Shown here in pieces: positions 1 to 7,696 of a stretch of 42,320 nucleotides of DNA (the first letter of the stretch is position 1; each line of letters opens with the position of its first letter). The position numbers and the translations under genes are program-made. The notes under the pieces are model-generated. The model worked only from the letters and a program-made list of their open reading frames with translations, did no database searches and had not been told where the DNA came from. Source of the DNA: Algicola sp. (GTDB lineage: Bacteria; Bacteroidota; Bacteroidia; Flavobacteriales; Flavobacteriaceae); contig JAAEZI010000010.1 of the NCBI GenBank assembly GCA_018222915.1, forward strand, positions 614 to 42,933. Direction: 5' to 3'.

Positions 1-525
1 TCATGTTTTCTTTCCCTTTTCAGCTTCATTTAGTGGTGCTAAACTTGCACCTGCTTTTACTCCAAAACCAGCATAGTTGTCATAATACATACTGAATTGT
101 CCAGAAAGTCCTAAATCACCTCCAAATATTTCTATATCGTTTGGACTAACTCCAATACCAACATTCCATTTATCTTTTTGATACACTTTCTTTTGGAGTG
201 TGTCACCTTTAAAATCATCTGGAATGCCGCGTTTATTTCTAACAATAGCTCCAGTATTGATATTCCAATTGTACCCTACCCAAGTAGGCACATTATTAAC
301 ACTAGGACTAGCTGTATAACCTAAAACAATTGGATAATCACCATCTGGACCTGGAATTGTAAGTAAAGGAATGTTGTAATTTAAATTGCCTGTATATAAA
401 TCTACCATTCCGTTTCCAGTAACAGTAGCAAAAGAGGTTACTTCTGGTTGTGTTGGACCTGTAGTTTGTGCCTTTAACAGATATGGTGATATGGTTATAA
501 ATAATATTAGTAATCGTTTTACCAT
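1..525 (-). CDS. RHS/YD-repeat-type secreted protein, N-terminal part only
   Basis: 174 residues. A signal peptide (VKRLLILFITISPYLLKAQ) is followed by the head region typical of very large Bacteroidetes RHS/YD-repeat proteins: a 'GNGMVDLYTGNLNYNIPLL' block, then 'TWVGYNWNINTGAIVRNKRG'. Family members usually run to more than 1000 residues with YD repeats and a variable C-terminus. This frame stops (TGA at 1-3) just after 'FGVKAGASL', so it is either a truncated or frameshifted gene or a gene whose remainder lies in another frame outside the window. The ATG at 525 is preferred over an upstream one at 603 because it starts the signal peptide directly and overlaps the stop of the upstream lipoprotein gene (TAA at 519-521), which suggests translational coupling. 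The head-domain match is recognition by eye. The cause of the early stop cannot be decided here. Confidence 0.6.
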   Translation of the reverse strand: MVKRLLILFITISPYLLKAQTTGPTQPEVTSFATVTGNGMVDLYTGNLNYNIPLLTIPGPDGDYPIVLGYTASPSVNNVPTWVGYNWNINTGAIVRNKRGIPDDFKGDTLQKKVYQKDKWNVGIGVSPNDIEIFGGDLGLSGQFSMYYDNYAGFGVKAGASLAPLNEAEKGKKT

Positions 526-941
526 GAGTAAACAAATTTTAAATATTGTTTTTGATTTTTTGAGTCTGTAACTTCTAATAGTAATGGGTTTAATAATCCC
601 CAATTTCTATATATGGTTTTTGGAAAATCTAATGACACATAATTACGCCCATAATGTATTGTTCTTGGGTTATCGCTGTTAGAGTAGACTACTTCACCTT
701 CCTTTGAATATATTTTATAATTTAAAGTTGTAGCATTATACTTTTCATCATAAACAAAGAGAAGTTTTTCATTTATATACCTGTAATCATTGTTTATTTT
801 ATCCGATAAAATTGAGTATGCTTTTAGGTCGTTAGTTGTTACCGTTGGTGTAGAAGTTGAAGAAGATGGACTTACTGTATTTTGACTGCTGGAACATGAC
901 ATCAAAATGGATAAAAATGCATAATAAAATAATTGTTTCAT
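519..941 (-). CDS. small lipoprotein upstream of the RHS-type gene
   Basis: 140 residues. The N-terminus is a lipoprotein signal with lipobox LMSC (Cys16), followed by a Ser/Thr-rich linker of about 20 residues and a compact domain rich in Tyr and beta-prone stretches ending in 'QYLKFVYSW'. The protein should be anchored in the envelope facing the periplasm or the surface. I do not recognise the family. Its stop overlaps the start of the RHS-type gene by a few bases, so the two are probably co-translated and may work together, for example in export or anchoring; that role is inference from position only. Confidence 0.65.
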   Translation of the reverse strand: MKQLFYYAFLSILMSCSSSQNTVSPSSSTSTPTVTTNDLKAYSILSDKINNDYRYINEKLLFVYDEKYNATTLNYKIYSKEGEVVYSNSDNPRTIHYGRNYVSLDFPKTIYRNWGLLNPLLLEVTDSKNQKQYLKFVYSW

Positions 942-1103
942 GGAAATGAAATTTTATTAAACATAAGGAGATAGGTTTACAAAAAAGCATGGTAATTGAT
1001 TACTTGAGGAGTTGAATCCATTAAATGTGGAAACTACTTTATTATCGGTTAGCCAGTATCACAAAACCACTCCAATCTTTCATTATTTTTGGTTAAACCA
1101 ATT

Positions 1104-1529
1104 ATGAATAAAACACAGGAATTTATAAAAGTTAATGAAGACCATTGGGAATGTTTATATGGAAATGACACTATGGACATAGGTTTCTTCCCATGTGATA
1201 ACAAAGGGGATTGTAAAGAACCAGATTTATCTTGGGAAGGTCTATATTCTTGCCAAAAATGTGGTCGTATTATTGAACATGGAACTCATAAAGTAATAGG
1301 TGTTAACAGCAATGCCAAAAAATTACCTCAACTAGATGAACAGCACGATTACCAAATGTGGGCCGATGTTGAGGGTGAAATGATCAACATGGGTGTTATT
1401 CATAAAAACACCACCCTGCTTGCTATGAATTATATCGAAAATGCCGAATCATTTAATATCACGATTGAACCTGCAGGTGGCAACGATCATCCTACAGTGT
1501 CTAGGTTAATCAGTAACATTTATTTATAA
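1104..1529 (+). CDS. hypothetical Cys-rich protein, possible zinc site
   Basis: 141 residues, no signal peptide, no membrane segment. The first half holds five cysteines: an isolated Cys near residue 18, a pair in 'PCDNKGDC', and a CxxC knuckle in 'YSCQKCGRIIEHG' with a nearby His. This spacing suggests a metal-binding fold. The second half is acidic and beta-rich with no motif I know. The ATG at 1104 is preferred over a TTG at 1089. It stands alone: a divergent lipoprotein gene lies upstream and an exported DinB-like gene about 200 bases downstream. Function unknown. Confidence 0.6.
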   Translation: MNKTQEFIKVNEDHWECLYGNDTMDIGFFPCDNKGDCKEPDLSWEGLYSCQKCGRIIEHGTHKVIGVNSNAKKLPQLDEQHDYQMWADVEGEMINMGVIHKNTTLLAMNYIENAESFNITIEPAGGNDHPTVSRLISNIYL

Positions 1530-1724
1530 ATGCTGGCAAAAAAGCCGTTGTTAGATTCTTAAACGTTTCAAGCATAATGATGAGAATCAAGGGTTACATG
1601 TGAAACTTAAAAATAATATTCGATAATATTCAGTAATTTAGTTTCTCATCCTTAAAGACGCTTATGAGCAAATATCTTATACGATGAATAAGGCTTTACT
1701 GTCAGTTTCCATAAAATAGCTAAA

Positions 1725-2267
1725 ATGAAACATTTCAAAATTCTCTGCACAACCCTACTTTTCTTATCATTGACATCGCCAATATTAGCGCAAGAACATG
1801 ATTTTATTAAGGATTATTTAGAACGCTTAGAGCAATCAAAAAAGTATTTAATTTTAGTCGCAGAGACGATGCCAGAGGATGCTTATCATTTTAAAGCATC
1901 TCCTGAATCCATGAGCTTTGCTGAGCATTTGATGCATATTTCTTGGGCCATGGATTGGCATTGCCAAACCTTATTAGGTAATCGGCCTGCAAGAGATTGG
2001 GATACGGATAACGAATTGAAAGTTCACGATAAATCCAAAAAAGAAATGATTGCGACTATCGACAAAACATTTGAAAAAACAATGCAATTCATAACGGCTT
2101 TCGACACAAAACAATTTAATGACAGATTGGATTATTTAGGGTTAAACCGAAACAAAAGGCAAATTCTACTTTTACTCACAGATCATATTACGCATCATAG
2201 AGCTCAAATGCTGGTCTATTTGCGACTTAACGGCATCAAACCGCCTAGATATGTGTTATATCAATAA
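1725..2267 (+). CDS. exported DinB-family protein
   Basis: 180 residues. A clear signal peptide ends at about residue 22 (SPILAQ), followed by a four-helix DinB/YfiT-like domain. The metal-binding histidines of the family are visible: His68/His71 in 'FAEHLMHI' and His154/His157/His158 in 'DHITHHRAQ', followed by the characteristic 'YLRLNGIKPP'. DinB-like proteins bind a divalent metal, and some are thiol-dependent transferases. Export to the periplasm is unusual for the superfamily at large but common in Bacteroidetes paralogues. The SRAP gene follows after 21 bases on the same strand, so the two are probably co-transcribed. Substrate unknown. Confidence 0.85.
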   Translation: MKHFKILCTTLLFLSLTSPILAQEHDFIKDYLERLEQSKKYLILVAETMPEDAYHFKASPESMSFAEHLMHISWAMDWHCQTLLGNRPARDWDTDNELKVHDKSKKEMIATIDKTFEKTMQFITAFDTKQFNDRLDYLGLNRNKRQILLLLTDHITHHRAQMLVYLRLNGIKPPRYVLYQ

Positions 2268-2288
2268 TCATAAAAAACCATCATTTTT

Positions 2289-3062
2289 ATGTGTTACGAT
2301 ATCAAAGCTAGTTATGAATCGCAATTGAAAAGAGCCAAACGAAGAGGCGATTTGGCAGCCGTTGAGGAAATTATGGAAAAACTCATTCCTTTAACAGATT
2401 TACCCATTCATCATGCGTCTGGGTTTAGTCATCCAGAATTACTTATCTATACAAATGAAACGCCAGAATTTCCAACGGTGGCAACTTGGGGATTGGTACC
2501 ACCTTGGATCCATGATGAAGAACAATTAAAAAAATTCTGGAATAACACCTTAAATGCTCGAGGTGAAACCATCTTTGAAAAACCGTCTTTTAGAGAAGCG
2601 GCCAGACACCATAGATGTCTTATTTATATCGACGGATTTTATGAACACCATCATTTCAATAATAAAACCTATCCCTTCTTTATTCAAAGAAAAGATGAAG
2701 AACCATTGGCACTGGCAGGATTGTGGAGCGAATGGATTAATCCTAATCACGGTGGAAAAATGAACACCTTTTCTATTGTCACCACAGTTGGTAATTCAAT
2801 GATGGCAAAAATTCATAATAATCCAAAAATAAAAGGTCCAAGAATGCCCTTAATTCTGACAGAAGACATCGAAGAACAATGGCTGCATCCAATGGAAGAT
2901 GAACGCCATCAAAAAAATATTCAGTCCTTGATCACATCCTATCCAGAAGCTGAATTGAAGGCACATACTGTAGGTAAACTTCGGGGAAAAACATACAAGG
3001 GTAACGTCGAGGAAATTTCAGAAGAGGTGTTGTATAATGAATTAGAAGATGTTATTACATAG
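2289..3062 (+). CDS. SRAP-family abasic-site processing protein (YedK/HMCES type)
   Basis: 257 residues, slightly longer than YedK of E. coli. SRAP proteins form a thiazolidine cross-link between their N-terminal Cys and an abasic site in single-stranded DNA, shielding it during replication. All key residues are present: Cys2 right after the start Met, Asn89 and Arg91 in 'NTLNARGE', Glu119 in 'DGFYEH', and His176 in the 'KIHN' segment before 'RMPLIL'. The start is fixed by the need for Cys at position 2. Residues 10-45 contain a helical insertion common in Bacteroidetes homologues. It follows the DinB-like gene closely and converges on a small membrane-protein gene 13 bases downstream. Confidence 0.93.
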   Translation: MCYDIKASYESQLKRAKRRGDLAAVEEIMEKLIPLTDLPIHHASGFSHPELLIYTNETPEFPTVATWGLVPPWIHDEEQLKKFWNNTLNARGETIFEKPSFREAARHHRCLIYIDGFYEHHHFNNKTYPFFIQRKDEEPLALAGLWSEWINPNHGGKMNTFSIVTTVGNSMMAKIHNNPKIKGPRMPLILTEDIEEQWLHPMEDERHQKNIQSLITSYPEAELKAHTVGKLRGKTYKGNVEEISEEVLYNELEDVIT

Positions 3063-3075
3063 CGCTTTCATTGAG

Positions 3076-3486
3076 TCAAAATGACACCGAAATTGATAAT
3101 CCTGAATATTTAATATCTCTGTAAGCACCAACTGCACCATTTTGTAATTGAAAATTGGCTTTTGCCTTGTGTTTACGTCCAGCCGCAAATAATGGTATAC
3201 TCACCAATGTTGTCGCAATTCCAAAACCAGTTAACACCAATCCTTCTGACGAATCACCAAATATATTTGATGTCACATTTATAATAATTCCAGCAGTCGT
3301 CATGATGGATCCACTGATTATAGCAATCCATGCTATAGCTTTATTTGTTTTCATTTTATTTATATGAAAATCATAGAGTTCCTGCGATGTTTGCTGATTG
3401 TTTACTTCTAACAGTTGCGAATGACTATGCGTCACGAATCCTAAATAAAAAACAAGAATTAGTGCTGCGGTCTTAAATCTTTCCAT
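3076..3486 (-). CDS. hypothetical exported protein with two membrane segments
   Basis: 136 residues. The N-terminus resembles a signal peptide (cleavage near 'SHSQ', residue 24). Two hydrophobic segments follow, at about residues 50-70 ('AWIAIISGSIMTTAGIIINV') and 83-102, separated by a short 'FGDSSEG' turn. The C-terminus 'YSGLSISVSF' ends in an aromatic residue and looks like a beta strand. Such proteins are frequent in Flavobacteria but I cannot assign a family. It converges with the SRAP gene. Confidence 0.6.
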   Translation of the reverse strand: MERFKTAALILVFYLGFVTHSHSQLLEVNNQQTSQELYDFHINKMKTNKAIAWIAIISGSIMTTAGIIINVTSNIFGDSSEGLVLTGFGIATTLVSIPLFAAGRKHKAKANFQLQNGAVGAYRDIKYSGLSISVSF

Positions 3487-3686
3487 AATATCCCAGGATA
3501 AAAATTTAGTTTAACACTCTGAATTCTAGGAGCTTTACCTTCAGATTATCACCCTTAAGATACAAATAAATTAGATATGACGTCTGCTAACAATAGATTT
3601 CGTTGTGATGAACCACATCCGAAAACTAGAATTGTTCTGATTTGATTGGCGTCGTTTGATGCGTCAATATATCATTTGGTGTGAAC

Positions 3687-4316
3687 TCATACTTGCTTTA
3701 CTGTAACTGTTGCAGGTACTCCGTTCAAACCGTTAATACCTGAATTACCATTGCTACCAGCAGGATTTCCTGAACCACCTTTTCCTCCAATACCACCTTG
3801 ACCACCTTGACCACCAACATGTTCTGTTGACACTTTACCCGTAATAGTGTGATAGGTTATTTCAACATTAGCGCCATTGCCACCAGCACCTCCATGACCA
3901 CCATTGCCTCCATTACCGCCTTTGGAACCCTCACCTCCATTACCACCGTTACCTCCATTGCCACCATTTCCTCCACCAGCTTGAACCACTAAATTACCAT
4001 CAATATGATTTAAATGAAGACTCAGTGGCGCTTGATTCTGCCCAGAACCACCATCGCTTCCCAAATTTCCATCGGCTCCAGGGCTGCCTGGTGCTCCCAT
4101 GGCACCATTTGCGCCATCACTCCCATTTGTTCCGTTCTGACCTACAACATGTATTACAATATCCTTGGCACTTGAAATCGAATCTATTGTAATACTAGCT
4201 TCAGTTTCTACAATTATTTTCGCGCCATTTTTAATTGTTACATTGCCATACTCAATTGTGGTAGGCTGATTTCCGTTAATAATTAAATCTTCGGTTAGTA
4301 CTAAATCTTGATTCAT
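3687..4316 (-). CDS. collagen-like glycine-triplet protein without signal peptide
   Basis: 209 residues. Residues 1-58 form a beta-rich head of short alternating strands. Residues 59-94 are twelve near-perfect Gly-X-Y triplets (GTN GSD GAN ... GAP GSP GAD). Residues 95-113 are a beta segment. Residues 114-148 are GGN-type repeats, followed by another beta segment (149-167), a third glycine-rich block (168-200) and a short tail. No N-terminal hydrophobic segment or lipobox is visible, so classical export is not supported. The alternation of beta strands with GGx blocks could build a polyglycine-II sheet rather than a collagen triple helix; that is inference. The Gly codons make the DNA repetitive and locally GC-rich between about 3730 and 4140. 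The gene is flanked by noncoding DNA on both sides. Confidence 0.75.
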   Translation of the reverse strand: MNQDLVLTEDLIINGNQPTTIEYGNVTIKNGAKIIVETEASITIDSISSAKDIVIHVVGQNGTNGSDGANGAMGAPGSPGADGNLGSDGGSGQNQAPLSLHLNHIDGNLVVQAGGGNGGNGGNGGNGGEGSKGGNGGNGGHGGAGGNGANVEITYHTITGKVSTEHVGGQGGQGGIGGKGGSGNPAGSNGNSGINGLNGVPATVTVKQV

Positions 4317-4738
4317 AATGTGTGTATTTTAAAGTGAATAATGTTATCAAAGTATCAATGAATAGGCATCGGCAGAAAATGAATTTTACTGAAGCCAAAT
4401 TGATATTGAAAATTAACGGAATTCGTTGATTAGGGTACACGTGATTTCAACCAAATAAAACAACAGGTAAAAATACCCTGATCACAACATTCACAAATCA
4501 AGAGCTTTTAAAATTGTGAATAGCGTGTTAGGATTGTTCGACAGTACCTTAGTATTTGTAGTATGGTATTGTGATAATTCTTTATTAAAATACTAGGTAA
4601 AAAATTGAAATTATCTAATGATTGGTTTTGATGTAGTTTTGGTTATTGCTATTATCCTTTTTACATGATTAGAAGTCAGACTCATCATGGGATATTTTAA
4701 AATGAAACAGTAAGGTCAAGATATTGACAACAATTCCC
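4317..4738. other. noncoding stretch
   Basis: About 420 bases between the start of the collagen-like gene and the terminator of the next minus-strand gene. It is A+T rich with no frame of convincing length or codon use on either strand and no tRNA-like fold. It should contain the promoter of the collagen-like gene; the segment 4345-4360 reads GATACTTTG on the minus strand, close to but not matching the TAnnTTTG box. Nothing else stands out. Confidence 0.5.
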
Positions 4739-4776
4739 AAAAAAAGAAATTCCATAACACCGGAATGCTATGGAAT
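4739..4776 (-). terminator. intrinsic terminator of the 4801-5637 lipoprotein gene
   Basis: On the minus strand an 8-bp stem (ATTCCATA with TATGGAAT, arms at 4769-4776 and 4749-4756) encloses a 12-base loop and is followed by TTCTTTTTTT. It lies 25 bases past the stop codon. Confidence 0.7.
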
Positions 4777-4800
4777 ATCCAATATGCGTAAAATATGATA

Positions 4801-5637
4801 TTATGGTATTGCTACCGATACTTTTCCATTTAAAGTGGTACCATCTCTGAACACGGTATTACAGAAAATTAATGTTATAGTGCTTCCATCATTTTCCACG
4901 AATACTTCAGTTTCTGGAGTTGATCTACTACCGATCAACACTTGATTTGTAGATTTAACCAGCTCTCGTTGTATATAGGTGATATCAAATTCGTAATCGA
5001 CACCGAAATATTGACCCGTTTTTGGATAGCCATTTTCCAATTCGTTGAAATTGATTTCAAAAATGTTTGGCCAATTACCAAATCTGAAACCTACATTACC
5101 ATCAACACAGCAATTGGGATCCGTAATTTCAACATAGACATCATAACCCATCCCATCATAAGTTATATAATTATTTTGGGCCACATCACAAGGGAAATCA
5201 GACGTCGTAAAAGACTCCCAATCATCATTTTCACTAGTACCATTTTCTGTGTAAGCAGTATAATAATACGTCGTATTAGGTTCTAAACCATCTATGGCAT
5301 AATCAAAGTAGTAAAAACCAGTATAATATGGCACCTCTCCATCTAATTCGAAAATTTGGTCATTACTTGAGTCATTCTCATCCCCTTCTCTAAATATAAA
5401 TCCTCTTTTAAACGAGTCGTCTTGAGTGAAAGCGAATAGATCATGATCTATAAAACCATTCAGTGTTACTGAGTTTCGAGAGATATAAGTCACGTAAGAT
5501 CTCACATTTGGAGCGTCATAAATTTGCGTATCCTGAGGATCGTTTCCGCCATTGTTTGGATCTTCAGATGTTTCACCTGAATCGCTACAAGAGAAAATTA
5601 GACAAAAAATAGATAGAATTGTAAATAGATTTTTCAA
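4801..5637 (-). CDS. surface/periplasmic lipoprotein with fibronectin-III-like domain
   Basis: 278 residues from a TTG start at 5637. The signal 'KNLFTILSIFCLIFSC' places the lipobox Cys at residue 17, followed by an acidic Asn/Gly/Asp linker that often marks surface-exposed Bacteroidetes lipoproteins. Residues of about 40-150 look like a fibronectin-type-III-like fold, ending in 'GLEPNTTYYYTAYTENG'. The remaining part has Cys-Cys pairs ('DPNCC') and beta strands and is unassigned. An upstream in-frame ATG at 5697 is rejected because it would put the lipobox at residue 37 and because a good promoter lies downstream of it (5663-5692). Ligand unknown; adhesion or binding is a guess. Confidence 0.7.
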   Translation of the reverse strand: MKNLFTILSIFCLIFSCSDSGETSEDPNNGGNDPQDTQIYDAPNVRSYVTYISRNSVTLNGFIDHDLFAFTQDDSFKRGFIFREGDENDSSNDQIFELDGEVPYYTGFYYFDYAIDGLEPNTTYYYTAYTENGTSENDDWESFTTSDFPCDVAQNNYITYDGMGYDVYVEITDPNCCVDGNVGFRFGNWPNIFEINFNELENGYPKTGQYFGVDYEFDITYIQRELVKSTNQVLIGSRSTPETEVFVENDGSTITLIFCNTVFRDGTTLNGKVSVAIP

Positions 5638-5662
5638 TGTTGTTGATTTAATGATTAAGGCA

Positions 5663-5692
5663 TAAATATAAACAAAATCAATAAATGTACAA
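5663..5692 (-). promoter_or_regulatory. Bacteroidetes-type promoter of the lipoprotein gene
   Basis: TTG at 5690-5692, 19-base spacer, TATATTTA at 5663-5670; one mismatch to the TAnnTTTG box. Predicted transcription start near 5656, about 20 bases before the TTG start codon. Confidence 0.65.
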
Positions 5693-5800
5693 CCCAAGCA
5701 CAGATGACTAAATAGTTAAAATAACAACCAAAATATGACATAACCTGAAATATCTTAGGTAAAAAAATATAGAAGTATGACATAAATAACAAGAAGCATT

Positions 5801-5808
5801 TATATTTG
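5801..5808 (+). promoter_or_regulatory. -7 element of promoter for the 5866 gene
   Basis: TATATTTG is a perfect TAnnTTTG match. I see no TTG at the usual distance upstream, so only the downstream element is supported. Predicted start near 5815, 50 bases before the ATG. Confidence 0.55.
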
Positions 5809-5865
5809 TGTCGTAGCGATTACCATGGAAAATGGACACATCAAACAACATCTTAAAAGCTCATC

Positions 5866-6591
5866 ATGACCCATACAGATTCAATTAAAGTTCAGAAGTT
5901 TAACATAAAAACACTTCTCGTATTACTCACACTTTTTGCAACCATTCCTATGTTTTCTCAAGATATGGAAGCAGGACAACTCTGGCGAACTAAAGGCGTT
6001 TATGATTCTCTTGGAAATTTCATGGAACGTGCTAAAATTCAAAGTTTCCTCTATAGTGCGTCTGCCAATAAAATTCATCGTTTAAGAACTCAAGATCGCA
6101 TAAATATGGAGACCGGAGACACCAAAGTGTTTGTGTATCGTGACACTCTAAATTTATCACCCTTAGGTCCAAATGTTTACAAACTAAGTGAGAAGGAAGT
6201 TTTAAAACTCCACTCCAAAGATTCATTAACCATCACTTACAACGGATTTACCTTGTCATACGTCCTACTTCATACCAAGAAGATTAAAAATGGCTTTAAA
6301 AAAGTACAATCTAATTTGCTGAATACGTCGTTTGTGGAGACTATTGATGAAGACACTAAATATCAATTGACCTATCAAGATAGCGGACTGGTGAAAGTGA
6401 ATCCATTGGACAGTGATTCAGAATGGGAGTCTGACTATAAGCTCATCGATTTTGAAGGCTACATCTTAATTCAAGGAATTGTCTCTGCACCAAAACTTGT
6501 AACTAAATCAAAAAAGGGCCACATACAATTTATTCAAATAGACTATCGGTTTGAAAATAAACGAGGTGAATTGAACGAAACAACTAACTAA
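5866..6591 (+). CDS. hypothetical exported protein
   Basis: 241 residues. A signal peptide with an extended n-region of about 15 residues has its core at 'TLLVLLTLFATIPMFSQ' (cleavage near residue 32). The mature part is rich in Lys, Thr and beta-prone segments with no cysteines and no motif I recognise. The periplasm is the likely location. A TATATTTG promoter box lies about 60 bases upstream. The next gene on the same strand begins 166 bases later with its own promoter, so this gene is probably transcribed alone. Confidence 0.65.
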   Translation: MTHTDSIKVQKFNIKTLLVLLTLFATIPMFSQDMEAGQLWRTKGVYDSLGNFMERAKIQSFLYSASANKIHRLRTQDRINMETGDTKVFVYRDTLNLSPLGPNVYKLSEKEVLKLHSKDSLTITYNGFTLSYVLLHTKKIKNGFKKVQSNLLNTSFVETIDEDTKYQLTYQDSGLVKVNPLDSDSEWESDYKLIDFEGYILIQGIVSAPKLVTKSKKGHIQFIQIDYRFENKRGELNETTN

Positions 6592-6679
6592 AAGTATATA
6601 ACCGCTTTGTAGCGAATTGTTTATTCAAATAGTCACAATTACAAGAACTAAGGATTGTTGTTTTTAAAACCAATGATGA

Positions 6680-6711
6680 TTGCATGGGTTCTTTATTTAA
6701 TTCTATATTTA
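6680..6711 (+). promoter_or_regulatory. putative promoter of the zinc-ribbon gene
   Basis: TTG at 6680-6682, 21-base spacer, TATATTTA at 6704-6711. Predicted start near 6718, 40 bases before the ATG at 6758. Confidence 0.5.
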
Positions 6712-6757
6712 CAGAAGTGATAGCTTTATTTGACCTAACTGAATAAACTCTACTTTT

Positions 6758-7615
6758 ATGCTTATATTTTTCGGCACGAGATCTTCTCGAATTCAATCTC
6801 AAAAAGTCACAAGCCATACTGTTTGTCCGCATTGTGAAAGTCAAAACAGTTTCATCGCTACGATTTTCGGGACCTACTTCCACATTTTTTGGATTCCGAT
6901 GTTCACGCTTGGTAAGCGAACTATTGTGGAATGTTCGCATTGTAAAAAAACCTATGATGAGAAGGAATTACCAGAATCTATTAGAACAGCTTTACACAAA
7001 AGTCTCCAAGACCAACCTCCGAAGAAAGCATATTGGCATTGTTCAGGATGTTTTATCATACTTGGTGCCTCAGGCCTATTTCTATTACTCCTCATTTATG
7101 CCTTAATTTTCAAAGCGGTAAAGGAGGATGATTTTGTTTCAGATGACAGTCCGTATAACTATGAAGAGGTTTACACCAAAGATCAAACAAACTATAAGAC
7201 AACCAATGCGGAGACTTATGCCTATCAACTAAAAAAGGATATGCTTAATACCGATTATTCCCCAAACATAGAGAAAGATAAATATTCATTTGCGCTGAAA
7301 TTATGCTTAGACGCGCCATCATTTGGGTTGGATGAGTCTACTACAGGTTATTTTTCGAAAGTATCTGAAAACAAGCTCTTAATTTTAGTTGAAATTGAAG
7401 AACTAGATGTGCTCACTGAACCAGAAAAAAACAAAATTTATTCAAAATTAAATATGTGTGTTGATGATATTTTAGGAGGAAATACCTATCAAAAATACAT
7501 AGGAACATTTAAAAACAAGACATTTACGATGTTACAAACACCAGAGGGTGTTTTTAAAGATGACCAAGCGATTAACGAATTACTCTTGCCTTTTTACGAG
7601 GTAAAAGAAGACTAA
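6758..7615 (+). CDS. zinc-ribbon membrane protein
   Basis: 285 residues. The N-terminal domain carries two cysteine knuckles, CPHC (residues 23-26) and CSHC (about 59-62), separated by a hydrophobic 'FGTYFHIFWIPMFTLGK' segment; this is the zinc-ribbon arrangement common in small Bacteroidetes membrane proteins. A third, partial knuckle (C-SGC) comes just before the single strong membrane helix at about residues 103-123. The C-terminal 160 residues are charged and probably periplasmic if the zinc ribbon is cytosolic; the topology is inferred. No enzyme motif is visible. The fold is moderately sure, the role unknown. Confidence 0.7.
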   Translation: MLIFFGTRSSRIQSQKVTSHTVCPHCESQNSFIATIFGTYFHIFWIPMFTLGKRTIVECSHCKKTYDEKELPESIRTALHKSLQDQPPKKAYWHCSGCFIILGASGLFLLLLIYALIFKAVKEDDFVSDDSPYNYEEVYTKDQTNYKTTNAETYAYQLKKDMLNTDYSPNIEKDKYSFALKLCLDAPSFGLDESTTGYFSKVSENKLLILVEIEELDVLTEPEKNKIYSKLNMCVDDILGGNTYQKYIGTFKNKTFTMLQTPEGVFKDDQAINELLLPFYEVKED

Positions 7616-7696
7616 TCAATTAGTAAAACCATAAAGTAAATTAGAAAAAATTATAACGGCAAAGGCGATTTCAATGAGGATTGCGCAATTAGGCCC

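Noticed and set aside
1530-1560. Possible terminator after the Cys-rich gene (CTGGCAAAAAAGCCG)
   Set aside because: The stem is only three or four base pairs and no T-run follows.
3730-4140. Short repeats resembling a CRISPR array or tandem repeats
   Set aside because: They follow a three-codon period and encode Gly-X-Y triplets; no constant spacer length.
6584-6940. 118-codon minus-strand frame between two plus-strand genes
   Set aside because: It overlaps both neighbours and the promoter of the zinc-ribbon gene; composition is not protein-like.
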